Source: Symbiodinium natans (taxonomy: Eukaryota; Sar; Dinophyceae; Suessiales; Symbiodiniaceae). Taken from it: a DNA stretch of 64,000 nucleotides. The stretch spans positions 124,001-188,000 of the forward strand of contig CAJNDS010002139.1 in assembly GCA_905221605.1 (NCBI GenBank). The letters run 5' to 3'. A program made the position numbers and the translations under genes. Shown in pieces: positions 1 to 12,934 of the stretch. A model generated the notes under the pieces. It was not told where the DNA came from. It did not search any database and worked only from the letters and a program-made list of their open reading frames with translations. The stretch's first letter is position 1; each line of letters starts with the position of its first letter.

Positions 1-3000
1 GGTATTGAACAATGTTCATCACCGTGAGCCTGGGAGAGAAAGACCCAGGCCCGACTTTGTTTTTGCAGGATATGTAAAGGCATGTAAGGTATCTTTCGCT
101 GTAGGGTTTATAGGGATCATGAGTTCCGGGCATGGTATCAGGGGGAAGGGGCTGTGGATTTTGTAGGAGTGATGAAGCCTTCGGCAGCTAGTCGGGAGTC
201 TTTGCGGGTGGCTGCTTGCTTCGACATGCTTAGACTTAATCATTAGGCGTGTGCGCAGTATGCTCAGCATCCAGAGGAAACTGTGACTGCAGTGGTTGCG
301 CAAGTTCCATCACCGGCTAAGCACAAGCCTTGCAGCACTCTACACCTCAAATCACCTCAATGCCTGCCCAGCCGAAAACGGAGAGGCTTCTCGACCCTTA
401 CCCGGTGTCACCAAAAGACCTCGGAAGCTTGTGTTTGCGACACGTATTTTGTTGAAGGTATGTAGAAATTCTTCGTTGTTCGGCTACGGCTTACAGAGGC
501 TGTGATCTGAGGTCTCCGCAGGCAGAGTCGAACGTGTGTCACCTGCCCCACCAGTTCGGGTGCCAAACGGAGAGGGAGGAAGGGGGAAGTGCAGCACAAG
601 CGGGGAGTGTTGAGAGGAAGAGGAGGAGCAATCCTTCATCCTCACATGATCCTCTTCACGAAACCATTACGTTTGCAAAAATTGCCAATACCTTTGTGCA
701 TGTGCACAAAAACGGTCAATGCTCAGACAGAGAGCAATAAAGGCGAGTGCGCAGCTGGGAATGACGGTCCTTGCCTGCGTGATGAACTCCACAATGGCCA
801 GGCCTGTGGCAATTGCTTTTGGCTATGGTCAGGATCACTTGCAGATGTAGAAACCATTCTTCACACCTTACACGAAGTCGAGCTCAAGCCGCTCCAGCTC
901 CTGTTGCTGAGACCGCTGCCCACGAACTGTCGGTGGTTTGCTTTGCCTTCGGCGGCACACTGCTGAAGACAGGACATCGTGAAACTGGGGCAACTTCTAC
1001 TTGGATTCCACTTCACGCTGCCATCTTCTTGACTTCCTCTCGACGATGGGCCTATCGTGTTGTTCAGCCAGACGCAGTAGTGATCAAACTCCTGCAGGCC
1101 CGCGCACATCGGAGACGTGGCAGAGTACCATGTGCTTGGACATGCGGTCACATCAGATGCAGACAAACATCACTTGCAGCATTGCTGCTCCGCAAATGCC
1201 TACAGCACACTACAGTGGTGTGCCTCGAGATGTGTTGAGTTGTGCGCTTTCAATCTCACCGAGCCGCAGCTAGACAGGTACCGTAGTAGAGCCAACCGCC
1301 CGATCCAACCGACATACAGTCAGTTCTTCCTGCCTCGACGCATGCCCCAGTTTGCACGCAGTATTTCGTGCGAAGCCTTGGCAAAAAAAAGAGTTGCAGT
1401 CCAGGCTTCGGCCCAACAGGACAGCATGCTTGATTCACTATGGAAACATTAGAAGGACATTCCCTGCGGACGGACCACTCTCATTCTGATTCTGCAGGTG
1501 CCCCGAAAACTCCTCTAAGTTCTTGGTTCCTTAAGCGCCGCGCCCCTTCATCACCCATGTCGTCGTGCAAAGTCGATTGACATCGGGCGGGTCGATATCC
1601 TTGGAGGGACTGCTGGTGGGTCGTAGACGCCCTCAGTCCAAGTGGCTCTCAACCTCAAAAAGGCCGCCTTAGACTTCCTTGTGGCAGCTCGCAACAGTCT
1701 ACCCTCAACCCGACGCAGGAAAAGCCAGGGGACGGCGGCCGGGCTGTCAATGACCTTCATCAGCTCCTAGGGGGCCCAAGCTTCAGGGCTTCGGGCATCT
1801 TCCAGCAGCAACACAAACAAGCATCTTGCAGATTCCGCTTCAAAAAAAGCTCAAGTCATGTGTGTGTATATATATATAGAATTAGTGTAGCCCTTGTTCA
1901 TCTGGAGCTGTCTGGGTGCTTGAAGATTGGAACCTTCATCCCCATCAGAAACCCAGCACTGGTGAGACCGAGAGCCCAGAGAACGCCCAACAAAAGCAGC
2001 CATGGATCCCGCACTGACCCTAACTTCGCCCTAAGACAAAGAACATCAAAGAACCCAAAGCCCTGAGCTTTGAATTCAGTCCTCCACTGCTGAATTTCCC
2101 TGAGGTCGAGCGGGAACCTGCAAGGAGGGGAGGTCGAGGATTCAGCGGGCTGCTGTTGCCGCGACAAAGTAAGACCAGACACGTCCAGCCCACAGAAGCA
2201 TGACCCGAGGCCCCCAAACGCCTAAACGACCAGAGGTCCGCACCCTGGGCACCCAAAGCCCTCCAAAGGCGAAGCTCGCTAAAGCAGCATCCATAAAAAC
2301 AAGCGCCCGCTTGTTGACCCTCAGCCTTCCCGGGATCTCCCAGGGCCACGAAGGTGAAAAAGCCCAGGGACCTGGGGTTCACTAGTAGAGCTTTTGGAGG
2401 CGTACGTATAAGTGCTGGCTTGAGGGGGCTTATAATACTCCTTTCCCTGAACGCTGGAACCACCGTAGTGCTGCCACATGGTGCCACACTGTTTAGGGGA
2501 AAAGTTCCGAACCCCCGTCCCGGGGCCTTTGCCCGTAGAGTAAACGGAATGTTCGTGAAGGAAGCCTCTGCCAACATCGGCCCGAGGTGCAAAGGCACCA
2601 GCAGCTCAAATAGCAAGGCTGTGGTGGGCGCCACCTGAAGAGGGATAAACGGGGCGAAGAGCTGAGTTTTTCATGGCTTCCAACATCCTCAGCCAGATGG
2701 AACGTGTTCTGCTGAATGCATTTGGGAGGGACCATCCAGAGAACTGGTACTCTGATTGGGACTTGATAACTTCTTCATTGCGTGTTGCTGTTGGGGCTTC
2801 GCCTGAGGCAAAGCCCGGGCGGCCTTACCTCCCACACCCATGCCAGTCAAGCCCGCACTTTTGAGCCACTTCCTCCTCTCGTGAGATCTATGGCAGCTGC
2901 AGCCAGGGTGCAAGCTCCTTAGGTAATAAAGGTCCTAGAAAAAGGCTTCCACCCTCAGCTCCCCAAGCTCCCAATGCCCCGTCCAGAAATGCCTCGTAGC

Positions 3001-5274
3001 CGACGACCCGGATGTCCATGATGTACTGGAACACCGCCAAAGAAACACAAACCTGCCCCAGGCCGGCTCACATGCTTCCACAAGCTGACCCCGCTGTAAT
3101 AATGGACAGACCAGCATGCTTTACGCAATGGTGCTTGTACTCTCGGAATGAAGTTTGCAAGTTTAACGAAGTTTAAGCATCAGTAAAGAAGGGATCCTGC
3201 ACGTCTTCCATGTTTATCAATCTCGTGCTAAGCCTTGCGGCAGCTAGCTTCCTGTTTCTCAATATATTCGATGCGTGCGTTTCGTTTGTAACCAACAGGC
3301 TTGCACATGTCCTTTGTCGGCGGGGCATTTGACAAAGGGCCCGAGTCAAGACAGCACCAGATGAAGCACGGAGGGATGGCCAGCCAGAAGACCGGAAAGA
3401 TCTTGTGCGCGGCCTTGTCCTGCAAGGGTTGAACTCCTATCCCGGCCTGGGGCAACCCACGCTTTCCGGGACTGCAGACTGGAATCTGGAATGAAAGACA
3501 CGAACCACAGCTCTACGATATTAAGCAAAAAATGGAGGAGTCATCTCATTCTACCACCAAAGCCAAAACCCAACACAAGATGATCCCACGCTGCGGCGCT
3601 CCTGCATCAGGCTTTTGAAGAAGCTGCCTTTGCCTTTGCCACTGCTTTCGGCCTGGCATCGCTTGGGGTCAGCGGAAGATGGCAAGCTTTGACAGCTTTT
3701 CCGGACATGAATTGCCTGTGCACGTCGAACCCAAAAGGTTCTTCGGGCGATCTTTGGGGTTCGCACAACGACGAGAGCGGACAACGGGATTCGTTTTGGC
3801 CATGTCGAAGCTTCCGGCCTTTGTGATACCTCCCGACTATGTTTGAAGACCTGCTAAAGAAGTTGACATGTTACACCACAAAGATAGACATCGTTTTGGC
3901 TTAAAACCATAGCTCCAGGTTTGTGTCAAAACAGCCAGAAATCATCCCATCTCAAGGCGCATATCAAACTCGCTAGGGTTTCGCCTGGTTCGAACATCAA
4001 GACACGGTCCAGATGAACGCATTTTCTGCTTCGAAAAGAAACGTGGACTCCCAAACGACATGTCTCCAAACTAGACATGCAGAAGGAGAGTCTACTACGA
4101 CTACGACGGCGGGGGGGTGGTCATAGAATGCATGCAAAAGGGGGGGTGGTGGGGGGGCGGTGGATGGGACTATTTGGTTGTGCAGTACTACTGCCACCGC
4201 CACTGTTGCTGCTGCTAGTACTGCCAAGACGCCTGTACCTCTCTTCGTCTGGAAGGGCAAACCCCCAGCTACTGCGTCCACGATTACTACCACGTGCGAA
4301 GCACCATCTGCCAGACAGTCCTCATGCCAGCATTACATACAGGGCATGTCTCTGCCGCCGGTGCATGCAGGTGATGTGCCATAGTACGCCGCACTGCAAG
4401 AAAGCTAGGACTCTTTCATGTCTTGTTCAGCCACTTCAGCCTGTGTCGAAAGTCCTGCGTTCATGGCTCTGCAAGAGTCCGCAGCACGCTTTGCATGCAG
4501 GAGTCTGCAAGAGTCGAATCTAGGCTCTCCCGAGGTGGAGTCGTGACACATGCCCGAGGCTCATGCTTCTTCCCACCTAGTGAGTACTGGCGCTTTCCAT
4601 CTGAATCTGGTGCCTGTGAGGGCTTCCCTGATCTTGGTTTTTCGATTTATCGGGTTTGGGGGAGTTGGTCTGCGTTGTACTCACAGTGGGCTGTACAAAC
4701 GCGAACTTGCAACCCGTGCACACCTTCACAATACGTGTCGGTTGGAGCATGGTCGCCAACCGGCATGTCTCCAAAAGGGGGTTCACCCCTGATATGTACA
4801 AAGCAAACTCCGGAGGCCAGGAAGCCTCCTAGGGTGCAGTGACATTCAGCTTGTTAAGCTCGGCCAAGCACCTGCATTTTCTGTCTTGTGCTGAGGTGCA
4901 AGAACCTAGCTTGTGCTCGGGAAAAGTTAGTTCCGACATGTATCGAAACCGAGGCCATCAATCAGGTGTCGTAGCTGAGGCGGCCACTACATCGGCCCCT
5001 ACAACTTGATTTCGCAAGCCAACAAACATGTGCTAGCTTGAAGGACAGCAGATCAGATCAGCAGATTGCAGTTGCTCGCATGTCATGCATGGTATAGGCA
5101 ATCTCGATGCTTCCTCAGGCACTCGGCCGAGAGCCCTGGCCGCAGCTTTTCGCCAGGGCCTTCGGTGTCGCCTGGAGAGAGGCTCTGGGCGGCAGAGATC
5201 CTTGGCATTCAAGAAGAATGCTGGGAAGAACGCGCATGAGAATCGCAAAAAAGCACTAGCATTGATGCTTACAA
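1..5274. other. Intergenic DNA, no gene supported
   Basis: I see no recognisable protein domain, RNA gene or mobile element here. The open frames are short (about 60-150 codons), overlap on both strands and have no family signature. A few low-complexity patches occur, such as a short TG/TA run near 1,860-1,880 and G runs at 4,110-4,165. A small exon of a spliced gene could be missed by eye, because dinoflagellate exons can be short. Confidence 0.5.
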
Positions 5275-5500
5275 ATGACCGCCGCCACCACCACCAGCAT
5301 CAGCATCACCAACGCCATCACCGTCGTCATCATCATCATCATCATCATCATCACGATCATATTCACGGGCATCGCGACCACCATCATCATCCTCATGAAC
5401 ATCCGAAACAACATCATTTTGCTGTCATCATCGTCGCCATCGTCGTCATCCTCCTGTCATCATCAGCAGCAAAACAACAGTGGCCAACAACAACAATAAC
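5275..5500. repeat. CAT/CAC trinucleotide-rich tract
   Basis: Imperfect CAT/CAC triplets dominate, with an uninterrupted (CAT)n core around 5,320-5,352, grading into CAA/CAG-rich sequence near 5,460-5,510. Read on the plus strand it gives a histidine-rich run inside a longer open frame. The frame is open because the triplet contains no stop, so I treat it as a microsatellite and not a gene. Confidence 0.8.
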
Positions 5501-8500
5501 ACCAGCAATAGCACAACTGGTGAACAAGAACAGGCAAGGCGTCGTGAGGATACGAAGCCAGTGCAAAGAGTACCCTCAACGACTCAACCCCAAGCCCCAG
5601 GGCAGTGTACGTGCAAGCTGCGTTCCGAAAAACATAATGAAGATGCCGTACCTGCAGCTGTCGCAGAAGCTGTTGCTGCAGGGGTTCACTCCATCCTTCT
5701 CTATCGAATAACCCTCCTACAGACACAGCGCTCTGTCTCTTGGTCCGTTCTCTGCGTAGCTTTCTGTCGACCCACTGATGCACAGGCCCAAGGCCTATCG
5801 AGGAACGAGCTGCCTATCGATCTTCATGAACTTCCATCTCTCATCATCTCTATCTCTGTGTAGAAAGGCTCAAACCACTTCGCAGGAGAGTTGCACCAGG
5901 ACCAGCCCATGTAGAACTTTCCTGCAAGGTCCGACCTGCATGTAGCGGACTAAGCAGGCAGGTTGGCCAAAACACGAAACATTTCCACCATTTAAAGTAC
6001 AGTGCTGCCTCTATTGTTCTCAACTGTTTTGAGATATTACTGTAGTTTCTGCTATTTGCCAGCACCATCGGTTGACAACGTTGGCGGCCAGGCCTTCTTC
6101 ACTTTGCAGTAGTGAAACGCCACGATTGGGAAAATCTTGGCTGACGGCACTCGCTTGCTGGCTGTTTCCTATAGTAGGCCCTGCGCTGACATCAAGACCC
6201 ACTGGCATCACTCGGTACGCAATAGAGACATGCGCCCTCCAATGAAAACGCCAAGCAAACAACAATACGTCAACATATTTGCTTTCCTCCCATCTCAGAT
6301 TCAGAAAGTGGATGGTTCTCCTACTTGTCACTGCAAGCTTCAAGCTGAGAAGAATCTTGGCAAGCCACGATGTTGTTGCAGACGCCTTGGACATTAGGCA
6401 TCGGAGACATTTGAGGACAGAACGCCATCCGAACACTGATCTCGTTGTAGCATAGTCAAAGCTCACCAAAAAAAGACAGCCACAAAGGGCAAAGTGCCTG
6501 CAGCATTGGGCTGGCTCACACGCGTGAAATTAGTGACGCGCAGAGGCATCCAAGTACTGTACCATACTGTACTTTAAAAAGCCGATGGGGAACAAAGATG
6601 CACCGACTAATTCCGCAGCAAACCTCCAGGCACCAACCCATCCCCCAGTGACCCCCATACCCCCTCACTCAATCACTTTCAGCCACAGGGCAAAACATGG
6701 CAGACACCAGCGCGCTCATGGCCACCTGGGATTCCGATTCAGAACTTGGCATCTCCCGTGAAAGAGTGGACTTGCAAGTGCCGGGAAGAATGAACAAGAC
6801 GCCTGTGGAGTATGTGGGAGCCTCTTGGGCTCTGGAAATCTGCTTCTCACCGAGGCTGTTTCCTCTGGGCACTCCAGCACTCGAGCCATACAGAACTTCC
6901 TCGTGCCCAAGGCGTTTCAGGGATTCCCACTCTTCGCGCCGGAGGGCGAAGGACTCGATGCCAGTGGCCACGACGAATCTCAAGACCACGACACCGATCC
7001 GCATGACCTGCGGAAGACGACTGTGCAAAGTTCATAAGGGTCTTGAGTTGAGGCTTCAACCCCAAAAAACCTACGAGTAGAAACCCTGAAGCTTGAAACT
7101 GTCGCCCACCACCCAGTAGTTAGTTCCTGATTTCCGAAATTCCAAAGTCTCAAACCCCACACCCAAACCCTTCAGCTCGATCCCAAATATGAAACAACCA
7201 ACCAAGACTCGAAATCCCGGTGTCCAGAAGCATTCCTCCGGCCTTCTTGGCCCAACGCGGGCCGCGACGGAAGACGCCTCTCAAAGGGTCTCTGGTTGGG
7301 ATGCTCAGTGCGGCCTAGAAGGGCCCTGGTATTCGAGAGGCCTCAAACTTCACAAAGCAGCAAAAACCTGAATTGCCCCAATCTCCAAAGGCCCCAAAGT
7401 GGTGGCCTGGGAAGGAAGCCTCCACTGCGAGCCTCGGGACGTCGGATTAGTGGCCGAAGGTTGAAGATGTTTGAAGTCTTTGGGAAGGCGTAGCTTCGGG
7501 TCTGTACGATGCTGGGCCAGAAGGCTTCGGATTTCCGTGGGGTGCTCGCCTAGAGCGGGTTTTCAGCAGCCTCCTGAAGCCCCGAGTTCTAGCCCAAGAG
7601 CCGCAACTCCCACAAGGGAAAGAATCTTGAGCAGCCGGCACTGTACAGGGAATCCAAATGGCTTCCGTCATCAGGAGGTTGACGGTCCTGGGTTCGGATT
7701 GCACACCATCAGTCAGTGCTTGATGCGCTTCTCATGGACGCTCCCAGGGACCCCCCGGCGAGCCGGCAAGAGTTTAGCGTTTCATGACGCCGTTTCGAAG
7801 CTTCGCGCACTTTGCTTCGTGCACTTTGCAGTTTGTCAGGTCGCGACACCCTTGTTGTGCCAACGTTCAGAGAATGTGTGCGGTGGTGGCTGTCTGGACT
7901 GGGCGAGCATGTCAACTGGAGGCAGCTATGACTCTCCGTCCCTGGAGGCTGATTGAAAGACTCTGGAAGACGAAGAGCATTAAGTTAAGTTGGCATGAAG
8001 TCACTAAGAAGAGTGGCTTCCCGAAACGTTCACAAGGGCATCTCAAACTGCGCGCCGGGGCTCACAATCAAGTCCAAACCCGCGCCGGCCACCTTGGTCG
8101 AATGATCCGATAGTGAAGCTCTAAAAGTCTAAGCGCTGGGTTCAGGGGTTGGTGCTTTGGGGAGCGGGGTGAGGTTCTCAACGACTCAGACGCGCGGCCT
8201 CTATAAGTCCACGCCCTGCTACAATAATCTTTCCAACCCTGATAGTAAGAGTCAAAACCTGCTTAGACCGCCTTCCGAACTTGGTTAGACATGTTCGTCA
8301 CTGTTGGTCATCAAAACCTGAATCCCATATTGATTCCTTTTTGAGGACAGGGCCGTCAAACTCCCAAGCTCCCAGGGCCGGTCAAGCGCCCACCAGCCAC
8401 GCGGCCGGTCCTAGCGCTTGAGAGGTTCTTTTGGGCTCTTGGCCCGTGGGGTGTTCAGATTAGGGATTCGCGCCGTTTAGGGTACCTTGAGGCTTTCGGA

Positions 8501-10035
8501 GTTTTCGGCTCAAGGCTTTCTGCAGGTAGGATTCCTCGCGCATGCCGTCAACCAGGTTTTCCGGGACCTGGGCATCAAAAGGATGTTCCACCAAAAGCAG
8601 ACTAGTAATTCAGGGAGTCCTCTTTGCTCGACTCTGGCTTGCTACTTGGCATGGCAGTCCTGTGGGCATCGGTGACATCGGATGGTGTGTATGCTGGGAT
8701 GCACAGGTAAGAGCTTCAAAGCTGGGCCATGTGCACAACGACATGCCCATCGAAACCAGAGTGACCCATTCTGATCTCTTTATATCCTCAGGTCGATGAA
8801 ACCCTCAATCCCACTCATGCATCTCACACTTCGGACAGGTCTGATGGCCCTGCCCGGCACGATCGCTGAGGTCCTGGCATCATTGCCGAAGCCAGCGTAG
8901 CCTGTCGTCTCTGCAAGAGCATCTGGCAGAACTCGTCTTTGGTGCCACTATTCTACATTTGGGCTGTGGGTCTTTGCATCATTCCTCTCTGAGCGCTGCG
9001 TTCGGTTCACACGGAAGTGCAAACAATAGGCTGGTCTGAAGCCATGTGCTGCCACGCAACCCAAGATCATGATGGGCAGGAACATTGCCAACGCCTGAAT
9101 TATATGTGAGCTGACAGCGGGTCGGTCATAGAAATCATGAAGCTGCACCGCTGCACTTGCCGGAAAGCTCTGCAAACTGCGGCATCGTCTTCCACCCGGA
9201 ACATCCCGTCACAACACCCAACACTCCGCTATCTTCCCAGAAAGGGACACTTTCTGCCTACTACCATACTGATGCAATCAGCTTCCCTCTGAAAATGCTG
9301 GTAGCAAGAGCTGGCTGCTGCCCAGGAACAAGGAAGTACGCCTTGGCCGCATTCCAAAGCGACAGGTAACAGGGCAGATGGTGAACAAATCAACTTGCTT
9401 CGCTTCGATCCCCACCCTCGAAGCAGCCCTGGCCCTCTGACAATTTGGCAGCATAAATGGCTCGGGTCCGGAAACCGGAGACGGGTCCGCTCTGGACCCG
9501 GAGCTTGGGGACTAGAGAGGGCCAGCGCTGTTGGGTTCGGATATCGGGAGCACGAGTTCAAGTCTGCAGAGAGCCAGGGCAAAAGAGCTTTGAGGGGCCA
9601 GCAAGAGCTCGGATCCGGAGAGGAGCTGGAAAAGTCAGGTTCAGGTGCGGCGCAGGCCAATCTATGGGGAACAGCTGCAAGGGCCTTGTAACATTGTAAG
9701 AAACACGACAAACAACAGAAACAACCGCTCACTAAACTTTAGCAGCATACAACAGTGTATCCGAGGCACGAAGATGGCTGCGGGAGCCGTCCTCGGACAA
9801 AGTCGAGGTCCGGGCTCGAGGCTGGGGTTGATACGGGTTACCTAAGCCCACGACTTACTGCAACTGTTTTGGGAATTTGAGCGTTCGGTTCAGGGTGCCT
9901 GGTACGAAGCTTGGCGATGAAACAGGAAACGGCCAACACACATCCAAGCTGAGTTATGCTAGAGCCAACATTGTCCCTCAACCTGGCCGTTGTCTTGATG
10001 AAGAGCCGCATGGGCAAACCCCACTTTGTAGGGAC
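5501..10035. other. Intergenic DNA, no gene supported
   Basis: Mixed-composition DNA without recognisable coding motifs. Frames of up to about 160 codons exist on both strands (for example 6,020-6,469 minus, 7,471-7,956 plus, 9,229-9,732 minus). None shows a domain, repeat or motif I can name, and they overlap each other as random open frames do in GC-rich DNA. Confidence 0.5.
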
Positions 10036-10264
10036 TTTGGGGGGGGGGGGGGGGGAGAGCCAGAGGGGAGGGGAGGGGGGGGAGGGGGGGGGAGGGGGCG
10101 GGAGGGGGGAGGGGGGGGGGGAGGGGGGGGAGGCGGGGGGAGGGGGGGGGGGGGGAGGGGGGGGGGGTGGGGGGGAGGGAGGGGGAGGGGGGGAGGGAGG
10201 GGGAAGGGGGGGGAGGGGGGGGAGGGGGGGGGAGGGGGGGAGGGGGGGGAGGGGGGGGAGGGCG
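10036..10264. repeat. G-rich purine tract (runs of 4-16 G split by A)
   Basis: About 230 bases almost entirely of G with single A interruptions on the plus strand and only rare C or T. It gives glycine-rich frames on plus and proline-rich frames on minus, which are composition artefacts. Such a tract has strong G-quadruplex or triplex potential. The exact run lengths may be unreliable because homopolymers are hard to sequence. Confidence 0.9.
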
Positions 10265-11275
10265 TAGGACGACCAAACACGCGCTGCTCTTGAGCTCAAG
10301 CCCAGCGACTTCTTGGGGTCTTTCATCTGATGCCGCAGGGTCGGCACCGTGACTATCACCGCAAAGTTGTAGAAGCCTCTGCCGAAACGGGGCAAGGGTT
10401 CCTACGGCGGGCATGTCATTGCCGTATGTTTTCAACTAAACAGGAATACCTATAACCCTCCTGCACCGCACCGCAACCTTTCGTGTTCTTCTTATGTAGT
10501 TTCCTTCTTCCTTGCCTCATTGCTCCAATGATTCATGGAAAGTTGCGCAGGTTGTGTAGGATTTGGCCAGGCAGAGAATTCACAAACAGGCGAATTAGAA
10601 TGTCGGACGTCTCGCTCGGGACCGGTTCCTCTCGGACCAACCTTGCGGATTCACCGGGACCTTTGGGAGCCCCTACAGACCCCTTTACGGCATGCCTTAC
10701 CCGAGCAAAGCGTTCTTGAAGGGCTCTCGCCCTCCCTCCATCCGAAGACATCCGAACACATGTGTAAATCACAGTTCTTGTGCATTCCACTGATTCTCAT
10801 AATGTGCCCTTTCTAATTGGTTCAACAGTCCTCCCCCCTCTCCCCAAATACATGATATGTCGTCCTTCCCACAGAAAACAATACGATGATTCCGGCAGGG
10901 ACTCGCTCCAAGACCTCCACCGGAGGCGCCCAAAAAAGGCGCCAGAAGCCGAAGGCTTGAGAATGGCATTATAAGAGTGCTGTAACAATGAAGCCTTCCG
11001 GAGGGTTCTGACTGGAAGTTTGCGTTCACCGTCACCCCTCCAAGGGGGCTGTCGCCCGCAACCCCTCTTCCAAGAAAACACCATGGAACCTCGCACCCTG
11101 CACCCACCTAAGTCCTTGCTGCGGGCGACAGGCCCGTCAGATTTCGTTCGGAAAAATGCCCGCAAGTGCCCACGAACTGCATCCCGGCAGGCGACCCATT
11201 TTGCAGCTGCGTCCATTTGCCTCTTTGTCAAACCTCTAGCTTGAGCTGTACTGTACAGGGCCTCTTATGGTCCTT
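10265..11275. other. Intergenic DNA downstream of the ankyrin gene
   Basis: No recognised gene. This stretch lies 3' of the minus-strand ankyrin gene that ends at 11,276 and should include its 3' untranslated region. No polyadenylation signal can be assigned with confidence. Confidence 0.4.
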
Positions 11276-12280
11276 TCAGTCCTGGCAGTGCTTCACATGA
11301 GCAGTGCTTGAGCACTCATTATCGGCAGCTTGCTGCAGCAAGCGTGCGAGCTCTTCGTAGCGTTTATCCACCGCCTTCATCAGCGGTGTGTCGCCGAGCA
11401 CAGTATCTGCCACGTTCGCGTCGGCTCGCGCTTCCAAAAGCAAGCGCACCACCTCCACATGACCTTTGCTGGCAGCCACCCATATGGGTGACTGCCCGAA
11501 AGTATTTCTGCAGTCCTTGTCAGCACCCTCCTCCAGAAGTAAGCGCACGACGTCCGCATGGCCACCCTCAGAAGCCACCCAGACAGACGATTTGCCACGA
11601 GCGAAATCAGAGAAGCCCTCCAGCATTTTGCTCGCAAGCCTTTTGTTGTGAATCTGAGCTATCCTGAGCTGTTCAGTCCGTATGCAAACGCAGGCTGCTG
11701 AAAGAGCATGTGCACCTACAACCGTGACCACCAAAGCCGCAACCGAAACCGAAAGTCACCACTGAAGTACCCAACTGTAACTACTGCCAAGTATCTGAGA
11801 TGCCATCGAGGCAGCCTCTTCGCGACGGTTGGAGGTAGGATCGCACCAGTTCTTGTCAGCACCGGCCTCCAGCAACAACCGCACAACTTCTACATGACCT
11901 TTGTGAGAGGCCACAATGATAGGTGTGACGAAGAGGCCGTCGTCGTTGAAACCCCTGCAGTTTGGGTCGATGGGGAACTGCAACAACTCCTGCACTTTCG
12001 AGACGAGTCCTTTTGCACAAGCCTCGGTGAGCGCCCTCGCTCCCTCTCCAGAAACAGCAAAAGGAAGCAGAAGCAAGTGCACAGCTCTGGCCGTATCCAG
12101 TATGACATGATCCTCCAAGCAAGTGCCATCTTGCTCAATCAGCCTCTGCCTAAAGCGCGGGACCCCACAGAGCTTTTGCAAGTCCTTTTTCAGCATCTCT
12201 ACATTGGTCAACTGCTCAACGGGAATGGCGGCCAGCTCTTTCCCGGATGCCATCAGCACGCTGAGCATGTCTGCTTGCAT
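11276..12280 (-). CDS. Ubiquitin-like/ankyrin-repeat protein, two-exon model
   Basis: The first exon (12,280 to about 11,816) starts with a 70-80 residue segment resembling a ubiquitin-like beta-grasp fold (from MLSVLMASGKEL to a VHLLLLPF strand). It continues with a linker containing ALTEACAKG and DPN, and an ankyrin repeat (GHVEVVRLLLEAGADKN). The second exon (about 11,617 to 11,276) carries two further ankyrin repeats (GGHADVVRLLLEEGADKD and KGHVEVVRLLLEARADAN) and a short C-terminal helix, then a stop. A plausible GC-AG intron at 11,815-11,618 keeps the frame and gives about 268 residues. GT donors are also possible, so the junction is uncertain. This layout resembles a large ankyrin family in symbiotic dinoflagellates (recalled, not searched). 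Such proteins probably bind other proteins; the partner is unknown. Upstream exons cannot be excluded, because the first ATG codons (12,280 and 12,268) are only the first in the frame. Confidence 0.75.
11618..11815 (-). other. Proposed intron of the ankyrin gene (GC-AG)
   Basis: The two ankyrin-coding frames are offset and separated by about 200 bases whose translation does not look ankyrin-like. A GC donor after a GAA GAG codon pair and an AG|GGC acceptor join them in phase 0. Other donors, such as a GT about 50 bases further downstream, would also work, so only the presence of an intron is well supported. Confidence 0.4.
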
Positions 12281-12841
12281 TTGAATTCAAAGGATGGAAC
12301 CTTCATGATACAGGAGCGATGAGTCGACTGTGTGCCTATCCAAGCCGGCTCCTGGCTTTGCATGTTGCATGTGCAGTCGTGCATTTTGCAGTGTCCTGTG
12401 TACCGGCTTTCTTTCAGTCAAGATGAATGTCGAGGAGCCTTAAACTGACGAAAAGGGTTTTCTGTACTAGCTGTAGGAAAGTGCAGGTATACCTGCATCA
12501 CTGACACTCTCTGTCTCACCTTCTTCTTAAGGCTGGAATGCCTCCTCTTCTGAATATGACGTCCCCTTTTTCTCCAGGAACATTTGACAAGCTTTCCAAA
12601 GTCATTCAAAGAGCCAAAAAATCCCTCAACCAAACAGCAAGTTGAGGCCGATTTGAGGCTGGGACCATAGGAACCCACCTGTGCTAAGGGTAGCAGCATA
12701 CTCACCTCAGGCGGCTCTGTTGTTGGGAGGAGAGGTGGGTGAGCATTTGCTGTGGGATATCTGGTGATGTCTAGGGTTTGGGGTCTGTCTGTGGGTTGTT
12801 GTCAAAATGCTTGCTCCCGAAATTGACGCTAAATCGGAACT
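12281..12841. other. Upstream region of the ankyrin gene, no gene supported
   Basis: This 5' flank of the minus-strand ankyrin gene may hold its promoter or further 5' exons. I see no TATA box and no spliced-leader relic. A 95-codon minus frame (12,418-12,705) has no recognised domain. Confidence 0.35.
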
Positions 12842-12859
12842 CCCTCGGTGCCGCCTTAT
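12842..12859 (+). repeat. 18-bp dispersed direct repeat, copy 1
   Basis: The word CCCTCGGTGCCGCCTTAT occurs here and again at 13,576-13,593 in the same orientation, 734 bases apart. The sequence around the two copies differs. Confidence 0.7.
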
Positions 12860-12934
12860 GTCCTGAAGGAAAAAGAAGCTGATTGAGATGGAGTAGCAAA
12901 CGCGACATTTGAAGGATCCAAGCATGATTTCCTA

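Noticed and set aside
2020..2634. Minus-strand frame of 204 codons
   Set aside because: The longest frame in the left flank, but with no recognised domain and overlapped by other frames. Not enough to call a gene.
5085..5711. Plus-strand open frame with a poly-histidine stretch
   Set aside because: The histidines come from a CAT microsatellite; the flanking residues show no domain.
8501..8513. TTTTCGGCTCAAG, similar to the end of the dinoflagellate spliced leader (TTTTGGCTCAAG)
   Set aside because: Only about 12 bases match, with one inserted base and no upstream leader sequence. Too short to call a relic.
9838..10435. Proline-rich and glycine-rich open frames
   Set aside because: Entirely explained by the G-rich tract.
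11708..12322. Plus-strand frame of 204 codons
   Set aside because: Antisense shadow of the ankyrin exon on the minus strand.
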